Shown here: positions 15,850-22,320 of the stretch, piece after piece
How positions within the stretch are numbered: position 1 is the stretch's first letter
Layout: each line of letters begins with the position of its first letter
Assembly (NCBI GenBank): GCA_964577175.1
Contig: CAZNYC010000057.1
Span: forward strand, 1 to 24,832
Source: BS750m-G62 sp964577175
Lineage (GTDB): Bacteria; Planctomycetota; Phycisphaerae; FEN-1346
Reading direction: 5' to 3'
Length of the DNA stretch: 24,832 nt
Notes under the pieces: generated by a model
Databases searched by the model: none
Seen by the model: the letters and a program-made list of their open reading frames with translations, nothing else
What the model was told of the DNA's origin: nothing
Program-made: the position numbers and the translations under genes

Positions 15850-16007
15850 CACGGATTGGCAAGCAATCCGTGGCACCCGGCGCCCGATCACGCAGGTGCC
15901 ACGGTTTGCTCGTCCAACCGTGCTCCCCGGTTTTCACACACACGGATTGGCAAGCAATCCTGTGGCACCTGCTCAACGCCCGGTCACGAGCGAAGCGAAT
16001 GGCCGGC
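15850..16007. repeat. Hairpin unit, head-out pair and a decayed family B copy
   Basis: A reverse unit lies at 15850-15876, and a head-out pair at 15896-15922 (+) and 15941-15968 (-). The right arm of the last has one extra T. The block closely matches 13195-13286, including the CGCAGGTGCCACGG lead-in. A family B copy in reverse orientation lies at 15979-16007 with an imperfect stem. The rest of 15562-16185 shows no gene. Confidence 0.75.
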
Positions 16008-16052
16008 ACGGGCTGCCGGAAGCATGCGAACGGCCTTATAAAACCCCGCTTT

Positions 16053-16092
16053 CGCGCGGTGGGCCGGGAGGCCCGTCGCGCGGCGTCCTTTT
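16053..16092. terminator. Terminator-like hairpin
   Basis: A 13 bp stem (16053-16065 with 16070-16082, two G-U type pairs) encloses the tetraloop GGGA. On the plus strand it is followed by TCCTTTT. On the minus strand a TTTTAT run begins several nt after the stem. It lies downstream of the small four-cysteine gene and could end its transcript. Confidence 0.4.
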
Positions 16093-16185
16093 GTAGGATG
16101 TAGGGGTGCATTGCCCCCACGCGCTCGCTTCTCCCGATGCGCGGCGGGTACGGCGACCCGCCGCCCGCGACGTCGTACTGCCGTC

Positions 16186-16413
16186 CTACGGTCCCCGGTC
16201 GAGGCGCAGGTCCAGGGCCGCGCCGTGGCGGCGGACGGCGGTGACCTCGACGGGGGCCGGGCGGCGCTCGAGTGCCGGCCAGTCGCCCCGCGTCCCGCAC
16301 ACGCCCCGCTCCCCCGCCGGACGATCGACGCCGCAGTCGCGCGGGCACAAATGGCACGGGACGATCATGGCGCGGAGGGACGCCAAGACCTCACCACGGT
16401 CGCTTCGGTCCAT
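16186..16413 (-). CDS. Small four-cysteine protein resembling the N-terminus of PflX/COG1313 radical SAM proteins
   Basis: The protein is 75 aa from the ATG at 16413, with GGAG about 7 nt upstream; a TTG nine codons earlier is possible. The motif IVPCHLCPRDCGVDRPAGER then GVCG places four cysteines as CxxCxxxC-11-C. This matches the N-terminal cysteine cluster of PflX-like proteins. The radical SAM CxxxCxxC motif and barrel are absent and the frame stops about 38 residues after the last cysteine. It is either a truncated remnant or a free-standing small metal-binding protein. The four-helix-bundle cassette begins about 30 bp upstream of its start, so its promoter region may have been displaced. 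Confidence 0.55.
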   Translation of the reverse strand: MDRSDRGEVLASLRAMIVPCHLCPRDCGVDRPAGERGVCGTRGDWPALERRPAPVEVTAVRRHGAALDLRLDRGP

Positions 16414-16441
16414 CGCGTGCTCCAAGAAATCCAACAGCAAG

Positions 16442-16461
16442 GATGAACAAGGAATGATGAA
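16442..16461 (+). repeat. Left inverted repeat flanking the four-helix-bundle gene
   Basis: This 20-nt arm matches the reverse complement of 17091-17110 at 19 of 20 positions. Its core is GGAATGATGAA. The pair encloses the four-helix-bundle gene completely. Confidence 0.75.
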
Positions 16462-16476
16462 TGATCAACGCGGAAG

Positions 16477-17040
16477 TCACGACCGCCCCGCCGGCCCGGC
16501 CGTCCCCTTCCGATTCTCAGCGGTCCGCACGCTCGCAAACAGGATCGAGATCAACTCGTTACATTCATCGACGACCGGCTGCAGGCCCTCGCTTGTCCCC
16601 GTCAAGCCCTTGCGCTGGATAAGAGCCTATCCGAATACCCCCTCGTCGGCCCGAGGCCGAGCGAGGCGGCCGCAGGCAAGGAGGGCGAAGCAGGCAACCC
16701 GTCTCTGGGTTGTCGATGCAGCCCGACGCCGGCTACGGTCGCCGCAGCCGGCCGAAGCCAGAGGGTGATTCGGATAGGCTCTAAGCAGAAGCCAGACACG
16801 TGTCTCGCGCAATTCCTTCAGCGCTACCCGCAGTTTATGCACGAAGTCCGCGCGCGATTCGCCACCCTGGGCCTCGGCGTAATTGGCCAGCGGCGAGGTT
16901 CCGCATCGCGTCAGTTGACCGGCGATGTGATTGCCGGTTCGCGTCGGCGGCAAGGCCTCCACAACACCCAGCACGCGTTCGGTGAATGCGAGAAGCCGGT
17001 CTTCGATGTCGTATTTGCGATCGGGCTTTGAAACCGTCAT
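16477..17040 (-). pseudogene. Four-helix-bundle (S23/IVP-like) protein gene interrupted by a MITE
   Basis: The start is the ATG at 17040 after an AAGGGGGG run. Residues 1-86 are a typical four-helix-bundle protein (YDIEDRLLAFTERVLGVVEA, GNHIAGQLTRCGTSPLANYA, DFVHKLRVALKELRETRVW). After LLL at codon 86 the frame runs into an inserted element and stops at 16627. Removing 16623-16781 plus one TAA duplication restores a continuous frame. The restored end reads LLLIQRKGL, then VVDECNELISILFASV, and stops at 16477, giving 133 aa, a normal family length. The family occurs within 23S rRNA intervening sequences and as free genes. Its function is unclear, though related Avd proteins are accessory factors in diversity-generating retroelements. 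The current truncated product of 137 aa carries a foreign tail. Confidence 0.88.
16623..16781. mobile_element. 159 bp MITE with IS5-like ends and TAA target duplication
   Basis: The terminal inverted repeats begin GAGCCTATCCGAAT and extend a few bases further with one indel (ACCC against CACCC). The element is flanked on both sides by TAA (16620-16622 and 16782-16784), a 3 bp TNA-type duplication like that of some IS5 subgroups. It encodes no transposase, so it would depend on a full-length relative elsewhere. Removing it restores the interrupted host gene exactly, which fixes the boundaries. Confidence 0.88.
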
Positions 17041-17090
17041 CGGAGCCCCCCTTGCCGCACCGTTCACGCCGGGCCATTCATCATTCAGCG

Positions 17091-17110
17091 TTCATCATTC
17101 CCTGTTCATC
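17091..17110 (-). repeat. Right inverted repeat flanking the four-helix-bundle gene, with TTCATCATTC tandem copies
   Basis: This arm is the reverse complement of 16442-16461 with one mismatch. Related copies of TTCATCATTC lie just before it at about 17077-17090, so this end looks like a short decayed tandem array. Confidence 0.75.
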
Positions 17111-17125
17111 ATTGTCGTTTCGCCG

Positions 17126-18214
17126 TTACAGCCGGAACTCCCCATCCGCCTGAAGAATCTTCCCGTCCACCTCCAGGTACCCGCCGTGGCGGAGGTCGCA
17201 GATCATGTCCCAATGGATGGCGGACTCGTTCTTGCCGCCCGTTTCCTCGTAACTGCGTCCGACGGCCAGGTGGACCGACCCGCCGATCTTCTCGTCGAAC
17301 AGGATGTTCTTCACGTGCTGCTGGATACCGTAATTCGTGCCGATGCCGAGTTCCCCCAGCCGCGTGGCCCCGTCGTCGGTGGCGAGCATCGCCCTCAGGA
17401 ACGCCTCGTTCTTCTCCGCCGAGGCGTGGACGACCCGCCCGCCCTCGAACGCCAGCCGCACGTCCGCCACCTCCTTGCCGTGATAGCACACCGGGTAGGT
17501 GTACCGGATTTCGCCCTCGGCGCTCGTCTCGACGGGCCCGGTAAAGACCTCGCCGTCCGGCATGTTGTGCGAGCCGTACGAACTCACCCACCGGCGCCCC
17601 TTGACGCTGAGCGTCAGGTCGGTGTCCTGGGCCACGATGTGGATCTCGTCGGCCCCGCGCAGCCGGCGGAGGATCTTCGCCTGGAACGCCTTCGCCTTCT
17701 TCCACTCGGCCACGGGGTCGTCGGCGTCGATGCGGCAGGCGGCGTAGACGAATGCCTCGAACGCCTCCAGGCTCATGCCGGCGTCCTGGGCGTACGCCTC
17801 CGTCGGGAAGAGGGCCAGCGTCCACTCGTTCTTCGAGAGGACGGCGTCCTGGAGCGGCCGGCGGGCCTTCTGGACGGTCGTCTGCTTCTTCGGGTCCACC
17901 CCCGCCAGGGCCTGCGTGTTCGTCTCGCCCAGGATGCGGATGACGTGGTCGGCTTCCTCGACGGCCGCCAGCGACGACTCCGGCAGATATTTCAATTGGG
18001 CGGGTTTGGCCTCCTCATAGAAGACCTCGCCGGCGCGGTTCGGGCTCATCCGGTACATGGGGTGCCCGCCGCGGCGGAGGACCTCGCGGCCGAGTTCCAG
18101 CAGGAGCGGCTCGGCCGCCGACGGGCCGCCGATCATCACGGCGTGCCCGCGCTTCACGTGGCGGGAGTAGTTCACGAGCAGGTGCGCCAGGCGACTGGTG
18201 CGCGGGTCGGTCAT
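17126..18214 (-). CDS. M29-family aminopeptidase (AmpS/PepS-like thermophilic type)
   Basis: The protein is 362 aa from the ATG at 18214 behind GAGGAAAGG. The metal-site residues expected for M29 are visible: Glu222 in NMPDGEVFTGP, Glu288 in RLGELGIGTN, His315 in GSVHLAVGRSYEETGG, and His334 with Asp336 in SAIHWDMICDLR. Members remove N-terminal residues from peptides in the cytoplasm using two metal ions. The length is slightly short of the usual ~400 aa, but all core motifs are present. It follows folE on the same strand after 209 bp. Hairpin repeats fill that gap, so any co-transcript would carry them. Confidence 0.9.
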   Translation of the reverse strand: MTDPRTSRLAHLLVNYSRHVKRGHAVMIGGPSAAEPLLLELGREVLRRGGHPMYRMSPNRAGEVFYEEAKPAQLKYLPESSLAAVEEADHVIRILGETNTQALAGVDPKKQTTVQKARRPLQDAVLSKNEWTLALFPTEAYAQDAGMSLEAFEAFVYAACRIDADDPVAEWKKAKAFQAKILRRLRGADEIHIVAQDTDLTLSVKGRRWVSSYGSHNMPDGEVFTGPVETSAEGEIRYTYPVCYHGKEVADVRLAFEGGRVVHASAEKNEAFLRAMLATDDGATRLGELGIGTNYGIQQHVKNILFDEKIGGSVHLAVGRSYEETGGKNESAIHWDMICDLRHGGYLEVDGKILQADGEFRL

Positions 18215-18235
18215 GGGGGACCTTTCCTCAACTGG

Positions 18236-18400
18236 GTGCCGCGTGGCGGCCTTCCCAGGCCGCCACGACTTGTTCGAAACGCATCGTGTTTGTGTGGCCC
18301 GGCCGGGACGATGCGCCAGGTGCCACCGATTGCTTGTCAATCGGTGCGCCCCGACCGCCGTGTCGTGTGGCCCGGCCGGCCTTGCCCGGCCGGGCCACAC
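18236..18400. repeat. Hairpin repeats between folE and the aminopeptidase gene
   Basis: 18236-18267 has head GTGCC and an 11 bp stem (CGTGGCGGCCT) with a TCCC loop. 18292-18307 is a truncated GTGTGGC unit. 18320-18346 has stem CACCGATTG/CAATCGGTG, a compensated G/C swap relative to the CACGGATTG units elsewhere. 18365-18400 is a perfect 15 bp stem with loop CCTTGC. Confidence 0.8.
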
Positions 18401-18423
18401 GCGACGCGCCGCGGGTTACGTCC

Positions 18424-18999
18424 TCACGTCGGCCGCCGGCCGGCGGTCAGGAGCGAGACGGCCTCGGCCCGCGTGGCCGGGTTCTCCCGGAACAGGCCCC
18501 GCACCACGCTCGTCGTCGTAATCGTCCCGGGCTTCTCCGCCCCGCGGATCGTCATGCACAGGTGCTCGGCCTCCAGCACCACCATCACGCCGCGCGGCTC
18601 CAGGGTCCGCATGATGTCGTCGGCGATGGCCTGGCTCATCCGTTCCTGCACCTGGAGCCGCCGGGCGTGAATTTCCACCATCCGCGCCAGTTTCGACAGG
18701 CCCGTCACCTTGCCCTCGACGGGCACGTACGCCACGTGGGCCCGGCCGATGAACGGCACGAGGTGGTGCTCGCACACGCTGACGAACGGGATGTCGCGGA
18801 GGAGGACGATTTCGTCGTACTCCTCCACGGGGATGGCCTTGGCGAAGTCCTCCGCCCGCTGGTCCATGCCCGCGACGAGTTCCTGCCACATGCGGGCCAC
18901 CCGGCGGGGGGTCTCCTCCAGCCCCTCGCGCGACGGGTCCTCGCCGATGCCCTCCAGCAGCAGGCGCGTGGCCTGCTCCAGTTTCGCCAGGTCGACCAT
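18424..18999 (-). CDS. folE: GTP cyclohydrolase I
   Basis: The protein is 191 aa from the ATG at 18999 behind GAGGAA. The zinc ligands are Cys76 and His79 in SVCEHHLVPFIGRAHVAYVP and Cys148 in AEHLCMTIRG. The catalytic histidine is His78. Other family blocks are EGLEETPRRVARMW, VTGLSKLARMVEIHARRLQV and QERMSQAIADD. It converts GTP to 7,8-dihydroneopterin triphosphate, the first step of folate and pterin synthesis, and in some bacteria also feeds queuosine synthesis. It has its own promoter and no folate genes nearby. Confidence 0.96.
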   Translation of the reverse strand: MVDLAKLEQATRLLLEGIGEDPSREGLEETPRRVARMWQELVAGMDQRAEDFAKAIPVEEYDEIVLLRDIPFVSVCEHHLVPFIGRAHVAYVPVEGKVTGLSKLARMVEIHARRLQVQERMSQAIADDIMRTLEPRGVMVVLEAEHLCMTIRGAEKPGTITTTSVVRGLFRENPATRAEAVSLLTAGRRPT

Positions 19000-19045
19000 G
19001 GGCGTTCCTCCCCGGCCCTGTGCACCGTCCGTACGGGAAGCGTGC

Positions 19046-19074
19046 AGCATAGGCCGCAGGGCAGCGATTGTAAA
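19046..19074 (-). promoter_or_regulatory. Sigma70-type promoter for folE
   Basis: TTTACA (19074-19069), a 17 bp spacer and TATGCT (19051-19046) lie on the minus strand about 47 nt before the folE start. Confidence 0.55.
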
Positions 19075-19112
19075 GCGTGCGGTGGGCGGCCGTGCCACCC
19101 GATCGCTGTATG

Positions 19113-19299
19113 GTGTGGCCCGGCCGGTCTTGTCCGGCCGGGGGCCGGGCGCGAGATTCTCCCCGGCGGGGCAAGACCGGCCGGGCCACACGCGCTTTTG
19201 CGCGCCGGGGGCCACGGGCGGCTTGTCCGCCAGTGCGTCCCGGCGCGGTGGGTACGGAGACCCGCCGCACAAGACCACGGCGGGGCACGACCCGCCGTG
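19113..19299. repeat. Hairpin repeats between the divergent folE and NagB-fusion genes
   Basis: A head-out pair with GTGTGGC heads lies at 19113-19142 (+) and 19164-19191 (-). A GCCAC unit with stem CACGGGCGG and loop CTTGT lies at 19209-19235. A 9 bp stem CACGGCGGG with loop GCACGA lies at 19276-19299. No gene is seen in 19000-19390. Confidence 0.7.
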
Positions 19300-19316
19300 G
19301 CCCATGCGTCCCCGCG

Positions 19317-19346
19317 CTGGCAAGACGGCCGGCGGCCGAGTATACT
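19317..19346 (+). promoter_or_regulatory. Sigma70-type promoter for the NagB/PIG-L fusion
   Basis: CTGGCA (19317-19322), an 18 bp spacer and TATACT (19341-19346) precede the ATG at 19391 by about 45 nt. The -10 is good and the -35 is moderate. Confidence 0.45.
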
Positions 19347-19390
19347 ACACGTTCCGCCCACGGGACTCCGACGCACAAGAGTGAGGCCGC

Positions 19391-21292
19391 ATGAACGCCG
19401 AACCCACCGAACACGTCCCCGTCCGCATCTTCGCGACCGCCGAGGCCGCCGGCGCCGTCGTTGCCCGCGAGATCGCCGACCTCATCCGCCGCCGGAACGC
19501 CGACGACCGCCAAACGGTCCTCGGCCTCGCAACCGGCCACACGCCGCTGCACGTGTACCGGAACCTGGCGCGGATGCATGCCGAGGAGGGCCTCGATTTC
19601 TCCCGCGTCGTCACGTTCAACCTGGACGAGTACTGGCCCATCGACCCGTCGGCCCGCCAGTCGTACCACGCGTGGATGCACGAGAATCTGTTCCGGCACG
19701 TCAACATCCCGGCGGAGCAGATTCACATCCCGTCCGGCACGGTGCCGGAGACCGGGATCAGCGCCCACTGCGCCGCCTACGAGAAGGCCGTCCGCGACGC
19801 GGGCGGCATCGATTACCAGGTCCTCGGCATCGGCAACACGGGGCACATCGGGTTCAACGAGCCGGGCGCGAAGCGCCGCAGCCGCACCCGCCGCGTCCTC
19901 CTCGACCGCCTGACCCGCCGGGCGGCCGCCTCCGACTTCTTCGGCGTCGAGAACGTGCCGCAGATGGCCATCACGATGGGCGTCGCGACCATCATGGAGG
20001 CCCGGCAAATCGCCCTCCTCGCCTTCGGCGAACACAAGGCGGCGATCGTGCGGCGGGCGGTCGAGGACCCCGTCAGCCCCGCCGTCGCCGCTTCCTATCT
20101 GCACGAGCACCCGGACGCCACCTTCCATCTGGACGAGGCGTCGGCGGCGCGCCTGGCACGCCTCGCCACCCCGTGGCTCCTCGGACCGTGCAAATGGGAC
20201 CCGGAACTCGAGCGCCAGGCCGTGGCCTGGCTCGCGGAGCGCACCGGCAAACCGATCCTCAAACTCACCGACGAGGACTACACCGAGCACGGCCTGGCGG
20301 ACCTGCTGCGCGTCCGCGGCGGGGTTTATCACATCAACATTACCGTCTTCCGCCACCTGATGGACACGATCACGGGCTGGCCCGGCGGCAAGGAGGCGAA
20401 ACGCCGCGTCCTCGTCCTCAGCCCCCACCCCGACGACGACGTCATCTCGATGGGCGGCACGCTTATCCGCTTCGTCCAGCAGGGGCACGAGGTCCACGTC
20501 GCCCACATGGTGACCGGGTACCTGGCGGTCTTCGATCACAACGCCGCCCGCCACGCGGACTTCGTGGGCGAGTTTAATCGCATCTTCGGCCTCACGCCCG
20601 ACCAGACGACGGACATCGAGTCGCACATCGACCAGTTCCTGCGGCACAAGGCGCCGGGGGAGACGGACACCAAGGAGGTCCGGGCCGTCAAGCGCCTCAT
20701 CCGGCGCAGCGAGGCCCTCGACGCCGCCCGTTTCTGCGGCCTGCCGGAAGCCTGTGTCCACTTCCTCGAACTGCCGTTCTACGAGGCCGAGAACGTGGAG
20801 GACCGCCGCGTCGGACCGGACGACGTCCGGCGCATCCGCGACCTGCTGGAGGAGGTCCGGCCCCAGATGCTCTTCGCCGCCGGCGACCTGTCGGACCCGC
20901 ACGGCACCCACCGGCTGTGCCTGGAGGCGGCGCTGGAGGCCTTGTCGCAGTGGGAGTCGGCCGGCGAAACCGTGCCCGAAGTCTGGCTCTATCGCGGGGC
21001 GTGGCAGGAATGGCCGGTCTACCAGATCGACATGGCCGTCCCCCTCTCGCCCGACGAACTCCGCCAGAAACGGTACGCCATCTTCCGTCACGAGAGCCAG
21101 AAGGACCGGGCCATGTTCCCCGGGCCGTCCGACACCCGCGAGTTCTGGCAGCGGGCCGAGGACCGCAACACCGCCACCGCCCGGCTGTACGATGCGCTCG
21201 GCCTGCCCGAGTACCACGCCATCGAGGCGTTCGCGCGCTGGCCCCTCACCCGCCCCGCCCACGTGAAAGAACAACTCGAAGGCGCGGGCTGA
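19391..21292 (+). CDS. nagB: Glucosamine-6-phosphate deaminase (NagB-II type) fused to a PIG-L deacetylase-like domain
   Basis: The protein is 633 aa with a GTGAGG ribosome binding site before the ATG. The NagB half (about 10-300) shows the phosphate loop LGLATGHTP, Asp79 in NLDEYWPID, His152 and Glu157 in GHIGFNEPGA, and GEHKAAIVRRA. Position 150 is Thr where the E. coli enzyme has Asp (GNDGHIAFNEP). I recall the same change in other fused enzymes. The second half is a PIG-L (LmbE-like) domain: SPHPDDDVISMGGTL (His346, Asp348, Asp349) and DPHGTHR (His504, His507) form the zinc site. NagB turns GlcN-6-P into fructose-6-P and ammonia. A PIG-L domain would remove N-acetyl groups, so the fusion could do two successive steps of amino-sugar catabolism. 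That combined role is inferred. Confidence 0.88.
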   Translation: MNAEPTEHVPVRIFATAEAAGAVVAREIADLIRRRNADDRQTVLGLATGHTPLHVYRNLARMHAEEGLDFSRVVTFNLDEYWPIDPSARQSYHAWMHENLFRHVNIPAEQIHIPSGTVPETGISAHCAAYEKAVRDAGGIDYQVLGIGNTGHIGFNEPGAKRRSRTRRVLLDRLTRRAAASDFFGVENVPQMAITMGVATIMEARQIALLAFGEHKAAIVRRAVEDPVSPAVAASYLHEHPDATFHLDEASAARLARLATPWLLGPCKWDPELERQAVAWLAERTGKPILKLTDEDYTEHGLADLLRVRGGVYHINITVFRHLMDTITGWPGGKEAKRRVLVLSPHPDDDVISMGGTLIRFVQQGHEVHVAHMVTGYLAVFDHNAARHADFVGEFNRIFGLTPDQTTDIESHIDQFLRHKAPGETDTKEVRAVKRLIRRSEALDAARFCGLPEACVHFLELPFYEAENVEDRRVGPDDVRRIRDLLEEVRPQMLFAAGDLSDPHGTHRLCLEAALEALSQWESAGETVPEVWLYRGAWQEWPVYQIDMAVPLSPDELRQKRYAIFRHESQKDRAMFPGPSDTREFWQRAEDRNTATARLYDALGLPEYHAIEAFARWPLTRPAHVKEQLEGAG

Positions 21293-21320
21293 GGCGCCGC
21301 GTCCCCCGCCTGGCCTCCTT

Positions 21321-21563
21321 TGTGGCCCGGCCGCGGTTGTGTGGCCCGGCCGCGGTTGTGTGGCCCGGCCGGCTTGCCCGGCCGGGAGAACCGATCGACC
21401 CCGTTGGACAAGCCAACGGGGCCACACGCCGGAGGCGAAGCGTGCCATCGGTGTGTGTGGCCCGGCCGCGGTTGTGTGGCCCGGCCGGCTTGCCCGGCCG
21501 GGAGAACCGATCGACCCCGTTGGACAAGCCAACGGGGCCACACGCCGGAGGCGAAGCGTGCCA
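21321..21563 (+). repeat. 108 bp tandem duplication built of family A hairpins
   Basis: The block 21340-21447 recurs at 21456-21563 with no difference that I see, separated by 8 nt. Each copy contains TGTGGCCCGGCCGCGGTTG, a unit with stem CCCGGCCGG and loop CTTGC, and a reverse unit with stem CCCCGTTGG and loop CTTGT (21399-21427 and 21515-21543). An extra copy of the first 19 nt lies at 21321-21339. It lies downstream of the NagB/PIG-L gene. Confidence 0.9.
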
Positions 21564-21753
21564 CACGCTTTCGCAGAAGCGCGAACGTTTACCCGCCTGA
21601 AGGGTGCGTGCGTGTACCCACGCGCCTCGTCTGCCCACAAACACCCATACGCCATAGGCAGTAGTGCGCAGGGGAAATCAGTAGTATCCCCGATAGTACG
21701 TAACCGCCATACGACCGATAATAGGGATGAAGGATGGGAATGCTGTGAGGCCC

Positions 21754-21799
21754 AAGCGCTGGGATCGGGGCAGGTCCGCACGGGCCTGCCCCGGCGCTT
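21754..21799 (+). other. Bulged hairpin upstream of the small ORF
   Basis: AAGCGC (21754-21759) pairs with GCGCTT (21794-21799) and GGGGCAGG (21767-21774) with CCTGCCCC (21785-21792), leaving a 7 nt bulge on one side and 1 nt on the other. The preceding 21600-21750 is less GC-rich than its surroundings and has a direct repeat CAGTAGT (21659 and 21679). It could be a structured leader or an old terminator. I do not recognise a known riboswitch. Confidence 0.4.
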
Positions 21800-21870
21800 G
21801 CCGAACGCGGGACTGCACGTGCGCCGTCCGCTCTCGGCGATGGGCCGCCGTCCGTCGAGGCGAACGGTCG

Positions 21871-22101
21871 ATGGCCGAGATGCGTCAACTCGTGTGGACA
21901 GGCGGCGAAGGGCCCGAGCGGTCCGTCCGCCGGGCGGCCCCGCTTCGCGGCGAACTCGTGCCCCGCCCTTCCCGCCGCCGGCACGACGCGTCCGCCTTGG
22001 TCCGCCTGGCCCAACGGATGGTCAGCCGGACGTACGCCGCCCACGTCATCCCCCGCCTGACCGCCGACGGCGGGCCGTTGGCGGTTGACGTGCTGGCGTG
22101 A
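21871..22101 (+). CDS. Possible small hypothetical protein
   Basis: A 76-codon frame starts at the ATG at 21871 with GAGG about 11 nt upstream. Nearly all its codons end in G or C, as in the true genes here, while the flanking repeat DNA does not follow this pattern. The product is basic (MAEMRQLVWTGGEGPE, then ALVRLAQRMVSRTYAAHVI) with one probable amphipathic helix near residues 43-60. I do not recognise the family. It stands alone between a repeat array and pheT. Confidence 0.4.
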   Translation: MAEMRQLVWTGGEGPERSVRRAAPLRGELVPRPSRRRHDASALVRLAQRMVSRTYAAHVIPRLTADGGPLAVDVLA

Positions 22102-22252
22102 CGGCGCGTGTTGGAGGCGCCGGGGCGGCGCGCAGGCGCGCTCCGCTTCGCGTCGCGGCTAAAAAGGGCTCGCGTCAGGGGGCCGCGCCCTTGCCGTTTG
22201 TCGTTGTTTCCGATTTCCGAGTTTCGCTTTCCGGTTTCGCTTCACTCCACGC
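22102..22252. other. Non-coding stretch before the pheT promoter
   Basis: This stretch is GC-rich and then pyrimidine-rich. 22190-22245 is made of TTTC/TTCG-type short words (GTTTCCGATTTCCGAG and similar) like the low-complexity stretch after pheT. No gene is seen. Confidence 0.5.
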
Positions 22253-22280
22253 TTGACCCTTTCCGCCGGCCGCCTATAAT
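22253..22280 (+). promoter_or_regulatory. Sigma70-type promoter for pheT
   Basis: TTGACC (22253-22258), a 16 bp spacer and TATAAT (22275-22280) lie about 40 nt before the ATG at 22321. A near-promoter start for pheT alone means it does not depend on an upstream pheS. Confidence 0.6.
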
Positions 22281-22320
22281 CGCCGTTTCAGCCCGTTTCG
22301 TGCCGCTTTCCGAGAACGCC

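Noticed and set aside
21714..21721. ACCGATAA as a sigma-28 type -10 element
   Set aside because: The matching -35 (TAAAGTTT-like) is not present at the right distance.
18416..21781. 1121-codon minus-strand open frame across folE and the NagB fusion
   Set aside because: It overlaps two well-supported genes in another frame or strand and translates repeat DNA; no recognisable domain.
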